Assembly (NCBI GenBank): GCA_964057225.1
Contig: OZ059899.1
Location: 19,662,501 to 19,726,500 of the forward strand
Source: Auanema rhodensis
Taxonomy: Eukaryota > Nematoda > Chromadorea > Rhabditida > Rhabditidae
Length of the DNA: 64,000 nucleotides
Direction: 5' to 3'
A program made the position numbers and the translations under genes. Of the stretch, positions 22,501 through 34,253 are shown one piece after another (position 1 is the stretch's first letter; each line of letters starts with the position of its first letter). Below the pieces are notes generated by a model that was given only the letters and a program-made list of their open reading frames with translations, did not search any database and was not told where the DNA came from.

Positions 22501-23795
22501 CTGCAGGGTGAAAATCGAGGATATAAGTGTGAACTTATATCAGTTGATATCTCGGTGCATTTTTAAGCTAGCGCAAATCTGATAACACAGATCGACGCAG
22601 CTTAAAAATCCGCATCGAATGCACTATACAACATTGAGAAACGCTTGATACAAAAATTAGTTATGATCGTTTGAAAAATGATGCATTAGTGTATGTTGAG
22701 TTTCCATGTACACTCAACATTGCTTCCAAAAACATTTTTACAAAAATTTTTCCGAAAAATTTCAAAATAATTTCGCAAAAAGTAGATGTTTTTAGATTCC
22801 TTTTTTCAAGGAAAAGACGATGGACAATGTTATTCAACGAAAAAATTAATTCTCCAGGGTGAAAATCGAGGATATAAGTGTGAACTTATATCAGTTGATA
22901 TCTCGGTGCATTTTAAAGCTAGCGCAAATCTGATAACACAGATCGACGCAGCTTAAAAATCCGCATCGAATGCATTATACTACATTGAGAAACGCTTAAT
23001 ACAAAAATTAGTTATGATCGTTTGAAAAATGATGCATTAGTGTATGTTGAGTTTCCATGTACACTCAACATTGCTTCCAAAAACATTTTTACAAAAATTT
23101 TTCCGAAAAATTTCAAAATAATTTCGCAAAAAGTAGATGTTTTTAGATTCCTTTTTTCAAGGCAAAGACGATGGACAATGTTATTCAACGAAAAAATTAA
23201 TTCTGCAGGGTGAAAATCGAGGATATAAGTGTGAACTTATATCAGTTGATATCTCGGTGCATTTTTAAGCTAGCGCAAATCTGATAACACAGATCGACGC
23301 AGCTTAAAAATCCGCATCGAATGCACTATACAACATTGAGAAACGCTTGATACAAAAATTAGTTATGATCGTTTGAAAAATGATGCATTAGTGTATGTTG
23401 AGTTTCCATGTACACTCAACATTGCTTCCAAAAACATTTTTACAAAAATTTTTCCGAAAAATTTCAAAATAATTTCGCAAAAAGTAGATGTTTTTAGATT
23501 CCTTTTTTCAAGGAAAAGACGATGGACAATGTTATTCAACGAAAAAATTAATTCTTCAGGGTGAAAATCGAGGATATAAGTGTGAACTTATATCAGTTGA
23601 TATCTCGGTGCATTTTTAAGCTAGCGCAAATCTGATAACACAGATCGACGCAGCTTAAAAATCCGCATCGAATGCACTATACAACATTGAGAAACGCTCA
23701 ATACAAAAATTAGTCATGATCGTTTGAAAAATGATGCATTAGTGTATGTTGAGTTTCCATGTACACTCAACATTGCTTCCAAAAACATTTTGACA
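19512..23795. repeat. ACATTTTTAC / AAGGAAAAGACG zone with 5-monomer offset
   Basis: Nearly all units carry ACATTTTTACAAAAA, and several carry AAGGAAAAGACG in place of AAGGCAAAGACG (19863, 20214, 20916, 21618, 22671, 23373). The segment 20916 to about 22040 repeats at 22671 to about 23795 (offset 1755 bp, five monomers), including the CTCAATACAAAAATTAGTCATG leader at about 21945 and 23700. The leader before unit 20565 has a cluster of private changes (GCATGGAATG, TATATTACATT, AAACCCTC). Unit 21969 is a TTTCGAGAAAA type that breaks the match with 23724. Confidence 0.8.
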
Positions 23796-24425
23796 AAAAT
23801 TTTTCCGAAAAATTTCAAAATAATTTCGCAAAAAGTAGATGTTTTTAGATTCCTTTTTTCAAGGCAAAGACGATGGACAATGTTATTCAACGAAAAAATT
23901 AATTCTGCAGGGTGAAAATCGAGGATATAAGTGTGAACTTATATCAGTTGATATCTCGGTGCATTTTTAAGCTAGCGCAAATCTGATAACACAGATCGAC
24001 GCAGCTTAAAAATCCGCATCGAATGCACTATACAACATTGAGAAACGCTCAATACAAAAATTAGTCATGATCGTTTGAAAAATGATGCATTAGTGTATGT
24101 TGAGTTTCCATGTACACTCAACATTGCTTCCAAAAACATTTTGACAAAAATTTTTCCGAAAAATTTCAAAATAATTTCGCAAAAAGTAGATGTTTTTAGA
24201 TTCCTTTTTTCAAGGCAAAGACGATGGACAATGTTATTCAACGAAAAAATTAATTCTGCAGGGTGAAAATCGAGGATATAAGTGTGAACTTATATCAGTT
24301 GATATCTCGGTGCATTTTTAAGCTAGCGCAAATCTGATAACACAGATCGACGCAGCTTAAAAATCCGCATCGAATGCACTATACAACATTGAGAAACGCT
24401 TAATACAAAAGTTAGTTATGATCGT
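23724..24425. repeat. Two near-identical adjacent monomers
   Basis: Units 23724 and 24075 have the same body and the same rare leader (CTCAATAC followed by TTAGTCATG), so a single monomer was tandemly duplicated here. The leader was inherited from the adjacent 5-mer zone. Confidence 0.8.
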
Positions 24426-26531
24426 TTGAAAAATGATGCATTAGTGTATGTTGAGTTTCCATGTACACTCAACATTGCTTCCAAAAACATTTTGACAAAA
24501 ATGTTTCCGAAAATTTTTGAAATAATTTCGCGAAAAGTAGATGTTTTTAGATTCCTTTTTTCAAGGCAAAGACGATGGACAATGTTATTCAACGAAAAAA
24601 TTAATTCTGCAGGGTGAAAATCGAGGATATAAGTGTGAACTTATATCAGTTGATATCTCGGTGCATTTTAAAGCTAGCGCAAATCTGATAACACAGATCG
24701 ACGCAGCTTAAAAATCCGCATCGAATGCATTATACTACATTGAGAAACGCTTAATACAAAAATTAGTTATGATCGTTTGAAAAATGATGCATTAGTGTAT
24801 GTTGAGTTTCCATGTACACTCAACATTGCTTCCAAAAACATTTTTACAAAAATTTTTCCGAAAAATTTCAAAATAATTTCGCAAAAAGTAGATGTTTTTA
24901 GATTCCTTTTTTCAAGGCAAAGACGATGGACAATGTTATTCAACGAAAAAATTAATTCTGCAGGGTGAAAATCGAGGATATAAGTGTGAACTTATATCAG
25001 TTGATATCTCGGTGCATTTTTAAGCTAGCGCAAATCTGATAACACAGATCGACGCAGCTTAAAAATCCGCATCGAATGCACTATACAACATTGAGAAACG
25101 CTTAATACAAAAGTTAGTTATGATCGTTTGAAAAATGATGCATTAGTGTATGTTGAGTTTCCATGTACACTCAACATTGCTTCCAAAAACATTTTGACAA
25201 AAATGTTTCCGAAAATTTTTGAAATAATTTCGCGAAAAGTAGATGTTTTTAGATTCCTTTTTTCAAGGCAAAGACGATGGACAATGTTATTCAACGAAAA
25301 AATTAATTCTGCAGGGTGAAAATCGAGGATATAAGTGTGAACTTATATCAGTTGATATCTCGGTGCATTTTAAAGCTAGCGCAAATCTGATAACACAGAT
25401 CGATGCAGCTTAAAAATCCGCATCGAATGCACTATACAACATTGAGAAACGCTTGATACAAAAATTAGTTATGATCGTTTGAAAAATGATGCATTAGTGT
25501 ATGTTGAGTTTCCATGTACACTCAACATTGCTTCCAAAAACATTTTTACAAAAATTTTTCCGAAAAATTTCAAAATAATTTCGCAAAAAGTAGATGTTTT
25601 TAGATTCCTTTTTTCAAGGCAAAGACGATGGACAATGTTATTCAACGAAAAAATTAATTCTGCAGGGTGAAAATCGAGGATATAAGTGTGAACTTATATC
25701 AGTTGATATCTCGGTGCATTTTTAAGCTAGCGCAAATCTGATAACACAGATCGACGCAGCTTAAAAATCCGCATCGAATGCACTATACAACATTGAGAAA
25801 CGCTTGATACAAAAATTAGTTATGATCGTTTGAAAAATGATGCATTAGTGTATGTTGAGTTTCCATGTACACTCAACATTGCTTCCAAAAACATTTTGAC
25901 AAAAATTTTTCCGAAAAATTTCAAAATAATTTTGCGAAAAGTAGATGTTTTTAGATTCCTTTTTTCAAGGCAAAGACGATGGACAATGTTATTCAACGAA
26001 AAAATTAATTCTGCAGGGTGAAAATCGAGGATATAAGTGTGAACTTATATCAGTTGATATCTCGGTGCATTTTAAAGCTAGCGCAAATCTGATAACACAG
26101 ATCGACGCAGCTTAAAAATCCGCATCGAATGCATTATACTACATTGAAAAACGCTTAATACAAAAATTAGTTATGATCGTTTGAAAAATGATGCATTAGT
26201 GTATGTTGAGTTTCCATGTACACTCAACATTGCTTCCAAAAACATTTTTACAAAAATTTTTCCGAAAAATTTCAAAATAATTTCGCAAAAAGTAGATGTT
26301 TTTAGATTCCTTTTTTCAAGGCAAAGACGATGGACAATGTTATTCAACGAAAAAATTAATTCTGCAGGGTGAAAATCGAGGATATAAGTGTGAACTTATA
26401 TCAGTTGATATCTCGGTGCATTTTTAAGCTAGCGCAAATCTGATAACACAGATCGACGCAGCTTAAAAATCCGCATCGAATGCACTATACAACATTGAGA
26501 AACGCTTGATACAAAAATTAGTTATGATCGC
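24426..26531. repeat. Dimeric block with CGAAAATTTTTGAA variant
   Basis: Units 24426 and 25128 share the rare TTTCCGAAAATTTTTG change and CAAAAATGTTTCC. Units 24777 and 25479 share ACATTTTTACAAAAA. The offset is 702 bp. Units 25830 and 26181 continue an alternating pattern but without the rare change. A C to T near 25401 (GATCGATGCAGC) is private to one leader. Confidence 0.75.
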
Positions 26532-27233
26532 TTGAAAAATGATGCATTAGTGTATGTTGAGTTTCCATGTACACTCAACATTGCTTCCAAAAACATTTTG
26601 ACAAAAATGTTTCCAAAAAATTTTGAAATAATTTCGCGAAAAGTAGATGTTTTTAGATTCCTTTTTTCAAGGCAAAGACGATGGACAATGTTATTCAACG
26701 AAAAAATTAATTCTGCAGGGTGAAAATCGAGGATATAAGTGTGAACTTATATCAGTTGATATCTCGGTGCATTTTAAAGCTAGCGCAAATCTGATAACAC
26801 AGATCGACGCAGCTTAAAAATCCGCATCGAATGCATTATACTACATTGAGAAACGCTTAATACAAAAATTAGTTATGATCGCTTGAAAAATGATGCATTA
26901 GTGTATGTTGAGTTTCCATGTACACTCAACATTGCTTCCAAAAACATTTTGACAAAAATTTTTCCGAAAAATTTCAAAATAATTTCGCGAAAAGTAGATG
27001 TTTTTAGATTCCTTTTTTCAAGGCAAAGACGATGGACAATGTTATTCAACGAAAAAATTAATTCTCCAGGGTGAAAATCGAGGATATAAGTGTGAACTTA
27101 TATCAGTTGATATCTCGGTGCATTTTAAAGCTAGCGCAAATCTGATAACACAGATCGACGCAGCTTAAAAATCCGCATCGAATGCATTATACTACATTGA
27201 GAAACGCTTAATACAAAAATTAGTTATGATCGT
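26532..27233. repeat. Monomer pair sharing the GATCGCTTGAAAAATG leader
   Basis: The leaders of units 26532 and 26883 both read ATGATCGCTTG where all others read ATGATCGTTTG. The bodies differ: 26532 has CAAAAATGTTTCCAAAAAATTTTG and 26883 has TTTCAAAATAA with CTCCAGGGTG. Two adjacent units with the same leader but different bodies imply short-tract exchange. Confidence 0.75.
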
Positions 27234-29339
27234 TTGAAAAATGATGCATTAGTGTATGTTGAGTTTCCATGTACACTCAACATTGCTTCCAAAAACATTT
27301 TTACAAAAATTTTTCCGAAAAATTTCAAAATAATTTCGCAAAAAGTAGATGTTTTTAGATTCCTTTTTTCAAGGCAAAGACGATGGACAATGTTATTCAA
27401 CGAAAAAATTAATTCTCCAGGGTGAAAATCGAGGATATAAGTGTGAACTTATATCAGTTGATATCTCGGTGCATTTTAAAGCTAGCGCAAATCTGATAAC
27501 ACAGATCGACGCAGCTTAAAAATCCGCATCGAATGCATTATACTACATTGAGAAACGCTTAATACAAAAATTAGTTATGATCGTTTGAAAAATGATGCAT
27601 TAGTGTATGTTGAGTTTCCATGTACACTCAACATTGCTTCCAAAAACATTTTTACAAAAATTTTTCCGAAAAATTTCAAAATAATTTCGCAAAAAAAAGA
27701 TGTTTTTAGATTCCTTTTTTCAAGGCAAAGACGATGGACAATGTTATTCAACGAAAAAATTAATTCTCCAGGGTGAAAATCGAGGATATAAGTGTGAACT
27801 TATATCAGTTGATATCTCGGTGCATTTTAAAGCTAGCGCAAATCTGATAACACAGATCGACGCAGCTTAAAAATCCACATCGAATGCACTATACTACATT
27901 GAGAAACGCTTGATACAAAAATTAGTTATGATCGTTTGAAAAATGATGCATTAGTGTATGTTGAGTTTCCATGTACACTCAACATAGCTTCCAAAAACAT
28001 TTTGACAAAAATTTTTCCGAAAAATTTCAAAATAATTTCGCAAAAAAAAGATGTTTTTAGATTCCTTTTTTCAAGGCAAAGACGATGGACAATGTTATTC
28101 AACGAAAAAATTAATTCTCCAGGGTGAAAATCGAGGATATAAGTGTGAACTTATATCAGTTGATATCTCGGTGCATTTTAAAGCTAGCGCAAATCTGATA
28201 ACACAGATCGACGCAGCTTAAAAATCCGCATCGAATGCATTATACTACATTGAGAAACGCTTAATACAAAAATTAGTTATGATCGTTTGAAAAATGATGC
28301 ATTAGTGTATGTTGAGTTTCCATGTACACTCAACATTGCTTCCAAAAACATTTTTACAAAAATTTTTCCGAAAAATTTCAAAATAATTTCGCAAAAAGTA
28401 GATGTTTTTAGATTCCTTTTTTCAAGGCAAAGACGATGGACAATGTTATTCAACGAAAAAATTAATTCTCCAGGGTGAAAATCGAGGATATAAGTGTGAA
28501 CTTATATCAGTTGATATCTCGGTGCATTTTAAAGCTAGCGCAAATCTGATAACACAGATCGACGCAGCTTAAAAATCCGCATCGAATGCATTATACTACA
28601 TTGAGAAACGCTTAATACAAAAATTAGTTATGATCGTTTGAAAAATGATGCATTAGTGTATGTTGAGTTTCCATGTACACTCAACATTGCTTCCAAAAAC
28701 ATTTTTACAAAAATTTTTCCGAAAAATTTCAAAATAATTTCGCAAAAAAAAGATGTTTTTAGATTCCTTTTTTCAAGGCAAAGACGATGGACAATGTTAT
28801 TCAACGAAAAAATTAATTCTCCAGGGTGAAAATCGAGGATATAAGTGTGAACTTATATCAGTTGATATCTCGGTGCATTTTAAAGCTAGCGCAAATCTGA
28901 TAACACAGATCGACGCAGCTTAAAAATCCACATCGAATGCACTATACTACATTGAGAAACGCTTGATACAAAAATTAGTTATGATCGTTTGAAAAATGAT
29001 GCATTAGTGTATGTTGAGTTTCCATGTACACTCAACATAGCTTCCAAAAACATTTTGACAAAAATTTTTCCGAAAAATTTCAAAATAATTTCGCGAAAAG
29101 TAGATGTTTTTAGATTCCTTTTTTCAAGGCAAAGACGATGGACAATGTTATTCAACGAAAAAATTATTTCTGCAGGGTGAAAATCGAGGATATAAGTGTG
29201 AACTTATATCAGTTGATATCTCGGTGCATTTTTAAGCTGGCGCAAATCTGATAACACAGATCGACGCAGCTTAAAAATCCGCATCGAATGCACTATACAT
29301 CATTGAGAAACGTTTAATACAAAAATTAGTTATGATCGT
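27234..29339. repeat. 3-monomer higher-order repeat (1053 bp), second copy truncated
   Basis: Units 27234, 27585 and 27936 recur at 28287, 28638 and 28989. Shared markers at an offset of 1053 bp are CGCAAAAAAAAGATG (about 27690 and 28743), AATCCACATCG (about 27875 and 28928) and ACATAGCTTCC (about 27983 and 29036). Within unit 28989 the match stops between about 29060 and 29092, where the sequence switches to the CGCGAAAAGTAGATG, ATTATTTCTGCAG type. Confidence 0.85.
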
Positions 29340-31094
29340 TTGAAAAATGATGCATTAGTGTATGTTGAGTTTCCATGTACACTCAACATTGCTTCCAAAA
29401 AGATTTTGACAAAAATTTTTCCGAAAAATTTTAAAATAATTTCGCAAAAAGTAGGTGTTTTTAGATTCCTTTTTTCAAGGCAAAGACGATGGACAATGTT
29501 ATTCAACGAAAAAATTAATTCTGCAGGGTGAAAATCGAGGATATAAGTGTGAACTTATATCAGTTGATATCTCGGTGCATTTTTAAGCTGGCGCAAATCT
29601 GATAACACAGATCGACGCAGCTTAAAAATCCGCATCGAATGCACTATACATCATTGAGAAACGTTTAATACAAAAATTAGTTATGATCGTTTGAAAAATG
29701 ATGCATTAGTGTATATTGAGTTTCCATGTACACTCAACATAGCTTCCAAAAACATTTTGACAAAAATTTTTCCGAAAAATTTCGAAATAAATTCGCAAAA
29801 ATTAGATGTTTTTAGATTCCTTTTTTCAAGGCAAAGACGATGGACAATGTTATTCAACGAAAAAATTAATTCTGCAGGGTGAAAATCGAGGATATAAGTG
29901 TGAACTTATATCAGTTGATATCTCGGTGCATTTTTAAGCTAGCGCAAATCTGATAACACAGATCGACGCAGCTTAAAAATCCGCATCGAATGCACTATAC
30001 TGCATTGAGAAACGCTTAATACAAAAGTTAGTTATGATCGTTTGAAAAATGATGCATTAGTGTATGTTGAGTTTCCATGTACACTCAACATTGCTTCCAA
30101 AAAGATTTTGACAAAAATTTTTCCGAAAAATTTTAAAATAATTTCGCAAAAAGTAGGTGTTTTTAGATTCCTTTTTTCAAGGCAAAGACGATTGACAATG
30201 TTATTCAACGAAAAAATTAATTCTGCAGGGTGAAAATCGAGGATATAAGTGTGAACTTATATCAGTTGATATCTCGGTGCATTTTTAAGCTAGCGCAAAT
30301 CTGATAACACAGATCGACGCAGCTTAAAAATCCGCATCGAATGCATTATACTACATTGAGAAACGCTTAATACAAAAATTAGTTATGATCGTTTGAAAAA
30401 TGATGCATTAGTGTATATTGAGTTTCCATGTACACTCAACATAGCTTCCAAAAACATTTTGACAAAAATTTTTCCGAAAAATTTCGAAATAAATTCGCAA
30501 AAATTAGATGTTTTTAGATTCCTTTTTTCAAGGCAAAGACGATGGACAATGTTATTCAACGAAAAAATTAATTCTGCAGGGTGAAAATCGAGGATATAAG
30601 TGTGAACTTATATCAGTTGATATCTCGGTGCATTTTTAAGCTAGCGCAAATCTGATAACACAGATCGACGCAGCTTAAAAATCCGCATCGAATGCACTAT
30701 ACTGCATTGAGAAACGCTTAATACAAAAGTTAGTTATGATCGTTTGAAAAATGATGCATTAGTGTATGTTGAGTTTCCATGTACACTCAACATTGCTTCC
30801 AAAAAGATTTTGACAAAAATTTTTCCGAAAAATTTTAAAATAATTTCGCAAAAAGTAGGTGTTTTTAGATTCCTTTTTTCAAGGCAAAGACGATGGACAA
30901 TGTTATTCAACGAAAAAATTAATTCTGCAGGGTGAAAATCGAGGATATAAGTGTGAACTTATATCAGTTGATATCTCGGTGCATTTTTAAGCTAGCGCAA
31001 ATCTGATAACACAGATCGACGCAGCTTAAAAATCCGCATCGAATGCATTATACTACATTGAGAAACGCTTAATACAAAAATTAGTTATGATCGT
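29340..31094. repeat. Alternating AAAAAGATTTTG / TATATTGAG monomers (dimer)
   Basis: Units 29340, 30042 and 30744 share AAAAAGATTTTGAC and AAAGTAGGTGTTTT. Units 29691 and 30393 share TGTATATTGAG, CATAGC, AAATAAATTCGC and AAAATTAGATG. The offset is 702 bp. Unit 30042 has a private GACGATTGACAATG. Confidence 0.8.
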
Positions 31095-34000
31095 TTGAAA
31101 AATGATGCATTAGTGTATGTTGAGTTTCCATGTACACTCAACATTGCTTCCAAAAAGATTTTGACAAAAATTTTTCCGAAAAATTTTAAAATAATTTCGC
31201 AAAAAGTAGGTGTTTTTAGATTCCTTTTTTCAAGGCAAAGACGATGGACAATGTTATTCAACGAAAAAATTAATTCTGCAGGGTGAAAATCGAGGATATA
31301 AGTGTGAACTTATATCAGTTGATATCTCGGTGCATTTTTAAGCTGGCGCAAATCTGATAACACAGATCGACGCAGCTTAAAAATCCGCATCGAATGCACT
31401 ATACATCATTGAGAAACGTTTAATACAAAAATTAGTTATGATCGTTTGAAAAATGATGCATTAGTGTATATTGAGTTTCCATGTACACTCAACATAGCTT
31501 CCAAAAACATTTTGACAAAAATTTTTCCGAAAAATTTCGAAATAAATTCGCAAAAATTAGATGTTTTTAGATTCCTTTTTTCAAGGCAAAGACGATGGAC
31601 AATGTTATTCAACGAAAAAATTAATTCTGCAGGGTGAAAATCGAGGATATAAGTGTGAACTTATATCAGTTGATATCTCGGTGCATTTTTAAGCTAGCGC
31701 AAATCTGATAACACAGATCGACGCAGCTTAAAAATCCGCATCGAATGCATTATACTACATTGAGAAACGCTTAATACAAAAATTAGTTATGATCGTTTGA
31801 AAAATGATGCATTAGTGTATGTTGAGTTTCCATGTACACTCAACATTGCTTCCAAAAACATTTTGACAAAAATGTTTCCGAAAAATTTCAAAATAATTTC
31901 GCGAAAAGTAGATGTTTTTAGATTCCTTTTTTCAAGGCAAAGACGATGGACAATGTTATTCAACGAAAAAATTATTTCTGCAGGGTGAAAATCGAGGATA
32001 TAAGTGTGAACTTATATCAGTTGATATCTCGGTGCATTTTTAAGCTAGCGCAAATCTGATAACACAGATCGACGCAGCTTAAAAATCCGCATCGAATGCA
32101 CTATACATCATTGAGAAACGTTTAATACAAAAATTAGTTATGATCGTTTGAAAAATGATGCATTAGTGTATGTTGAGTTTCCATGTACACTCAACATTGC
32201 TTCCAAAAAGATTTTGACAAAAATTTTTCCGAAAAATTTTAAAATAATTTCGCAAAAAGTAGGTGTTTTTAGATTCCTTTTTTCAAGGCAAAGACGATGG
32301 ACAATGTTATTCAACGAAAAAATTAATTCTGCAGGGTGAAAATCGAGGATATAAGTGTGAACTTATATCAGTTGATATCTCGGTGCATTTTTAAGCTGGC
32401 GCAAATCTGATAACACAGATCGACGCAGCTTAAAAATCCGCATCGAATGCACTATACATCATTGAGAAACGTTTAATACAAAAATTAGTTATGATCGTTT
32501 GAAAAATGATGCATTAGTGTATATTGAGTTTCCATGTACACTCAACATAGCTTCCAAAAACATTTTGACAAAAATTTTTCCGAAAAATTTCGAAATAAAT
32601 TCGCAAAAATTAGATGTTTTTAGATTCCTTTTTTCAAGGCAAAGACGATGGACAATGTTATTCAACGAAAAAATTAATTCTGCAGGGTGAAAATCGAGGA
32701 TATAAGTGTGAACTTATATCAGTTGATATCTCGGTGCATTTTTAAGCTAGCGCAAATCTGATAACACAGATCGACGCAGCTTAAAAATCCGCATCGAATG
32801 CATTATACTACATTGAGAAACGCTTAATACAAAAATTAGTTATGATCGTTTGAAAAATGATGCATTAGTGTATGTTGAGTTTCCATGTACACTCAACATT
32901 GCTTCCAAAAACATTTTGACAAAAATGTTTCCGAAAAATTTCAAAATAATTTCGCGAAAAGTAGATGTTTTTAGATTCCTTTTTTCAAGGCAAAGACGAT
33001 GGACAATGTTATTCAACGAAAAAATTATTTCTGCAGGGTGAAAATCGAGGATATAAGTGTGAACTTATATCAGTTGATATCTCGGTGCATTTTTAAGCTA
33101 GCGCAAATCTGATAACACAGATCGACGCAGCTTAAAAATCCGCATCGAATGCACTATACATCATTGAGAAACGTTTAATACAAAAATTAGTTATGATCGT
33201 TTGAAAAATGATGCATTAGTGTATGTTGAGTTTCCATGTACACTCAACATTGCTTCCAAAAAGATTTTGACAAAAATTTTTCCGAAAAATTTTAAAATAA
33301 TTTCGCAAAAAGTAGGTGTTTTTAGATTCCTTTTTTCAAGGCAAAGACGATGGACAATGTTATTCAACGAAAAAATTAATTCTGCAGGGTGAAAATCGAG
33401 GATATAAGTGTGAACTTATATCAGTTGATATCTCGGTGCATTTTTAAGCTGGCGCAAATCTGATAACACAGATCGACGCAGCTTAAAAATCCGCATCGAA
33501 TGCACTATACATCATTGAGAAACGTTTAATACAAAAATTAGTTATGATCGTTTGAAAAATGATGCATTAGTGTATATTGAGTTTCCATGTACACTCAACA
33601 TAGCTTCCAAAAACATTTTGACAAAAATTTTTCCGAAAAATTTCGAAATAAATTCGCAAAAATTAGATGTTTTTAGATTCCTTTTTTCAAGGCAAAGACG
33701 ATGGACAATGTTATTCAACGAAAAAATTAATTCTGCAGGGTGAAAATCGAGGATATAAGTGTGAACTTATATCAGTTGATATCTCGGTGCATTTTTAAGC
33801 TAGCGCAAATCTGATAACACAGATCGACGCAGCTTAAAAATCCGCATCGAATGCATTATACTACATTGAGAAACGCTTAATACAAAAATTAGTTATGATC
33901 GTTTGAAAAATGATGCATTAGTGTATGTTGAGTTTCCATGTACACTCAACATTGCTTCCAAAAACATTTTGACAAAAATGTTTCCGAAAAATTTCAAAAT

Positions 34001-34253
34001 AATTTCGCGAAAAGTAGATGTTTTTAGATTCCTTTTTTCAAGGCAAAGACGATGGACAATGTTATTCAACGAAAAAATTATTTCTGCAGGGTGAAAATCG
34101 AGGATATAAGTGTGAACTTATATCAGTTGATATCTCGGTGCATTTTTAAGCTAGCGCAAATCTGATAACACAGATCGACGCAGCTTAAAAATCCGCATCG
34201 AATGCACTATACATCATTGAGAAACGTTTAATACAAAAATTAGTTATGATCGT
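31095..34253. repeat. 3-monomer higher-order repeat (1053 bp), three copies
   Basis: The order A (AAAAAGATTTTG, GTAGGTG), B (TATATTGAG, AAATAAATTCGC, TTAGATG), C (CAAAAATGTTTCC, CGCGAAAAG, ATTATTTCTGCAG) occurs at 31095/31446/31797, 32148/32499/32850 and 33201/33552/33903. The AAGCTGGCGC leader change recurs at about 31341, 32394 and 33447, exactly 1053 bp apart. The A unit before the first copy has a different leader, which sets the left boundary. Confidence 0.9.
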
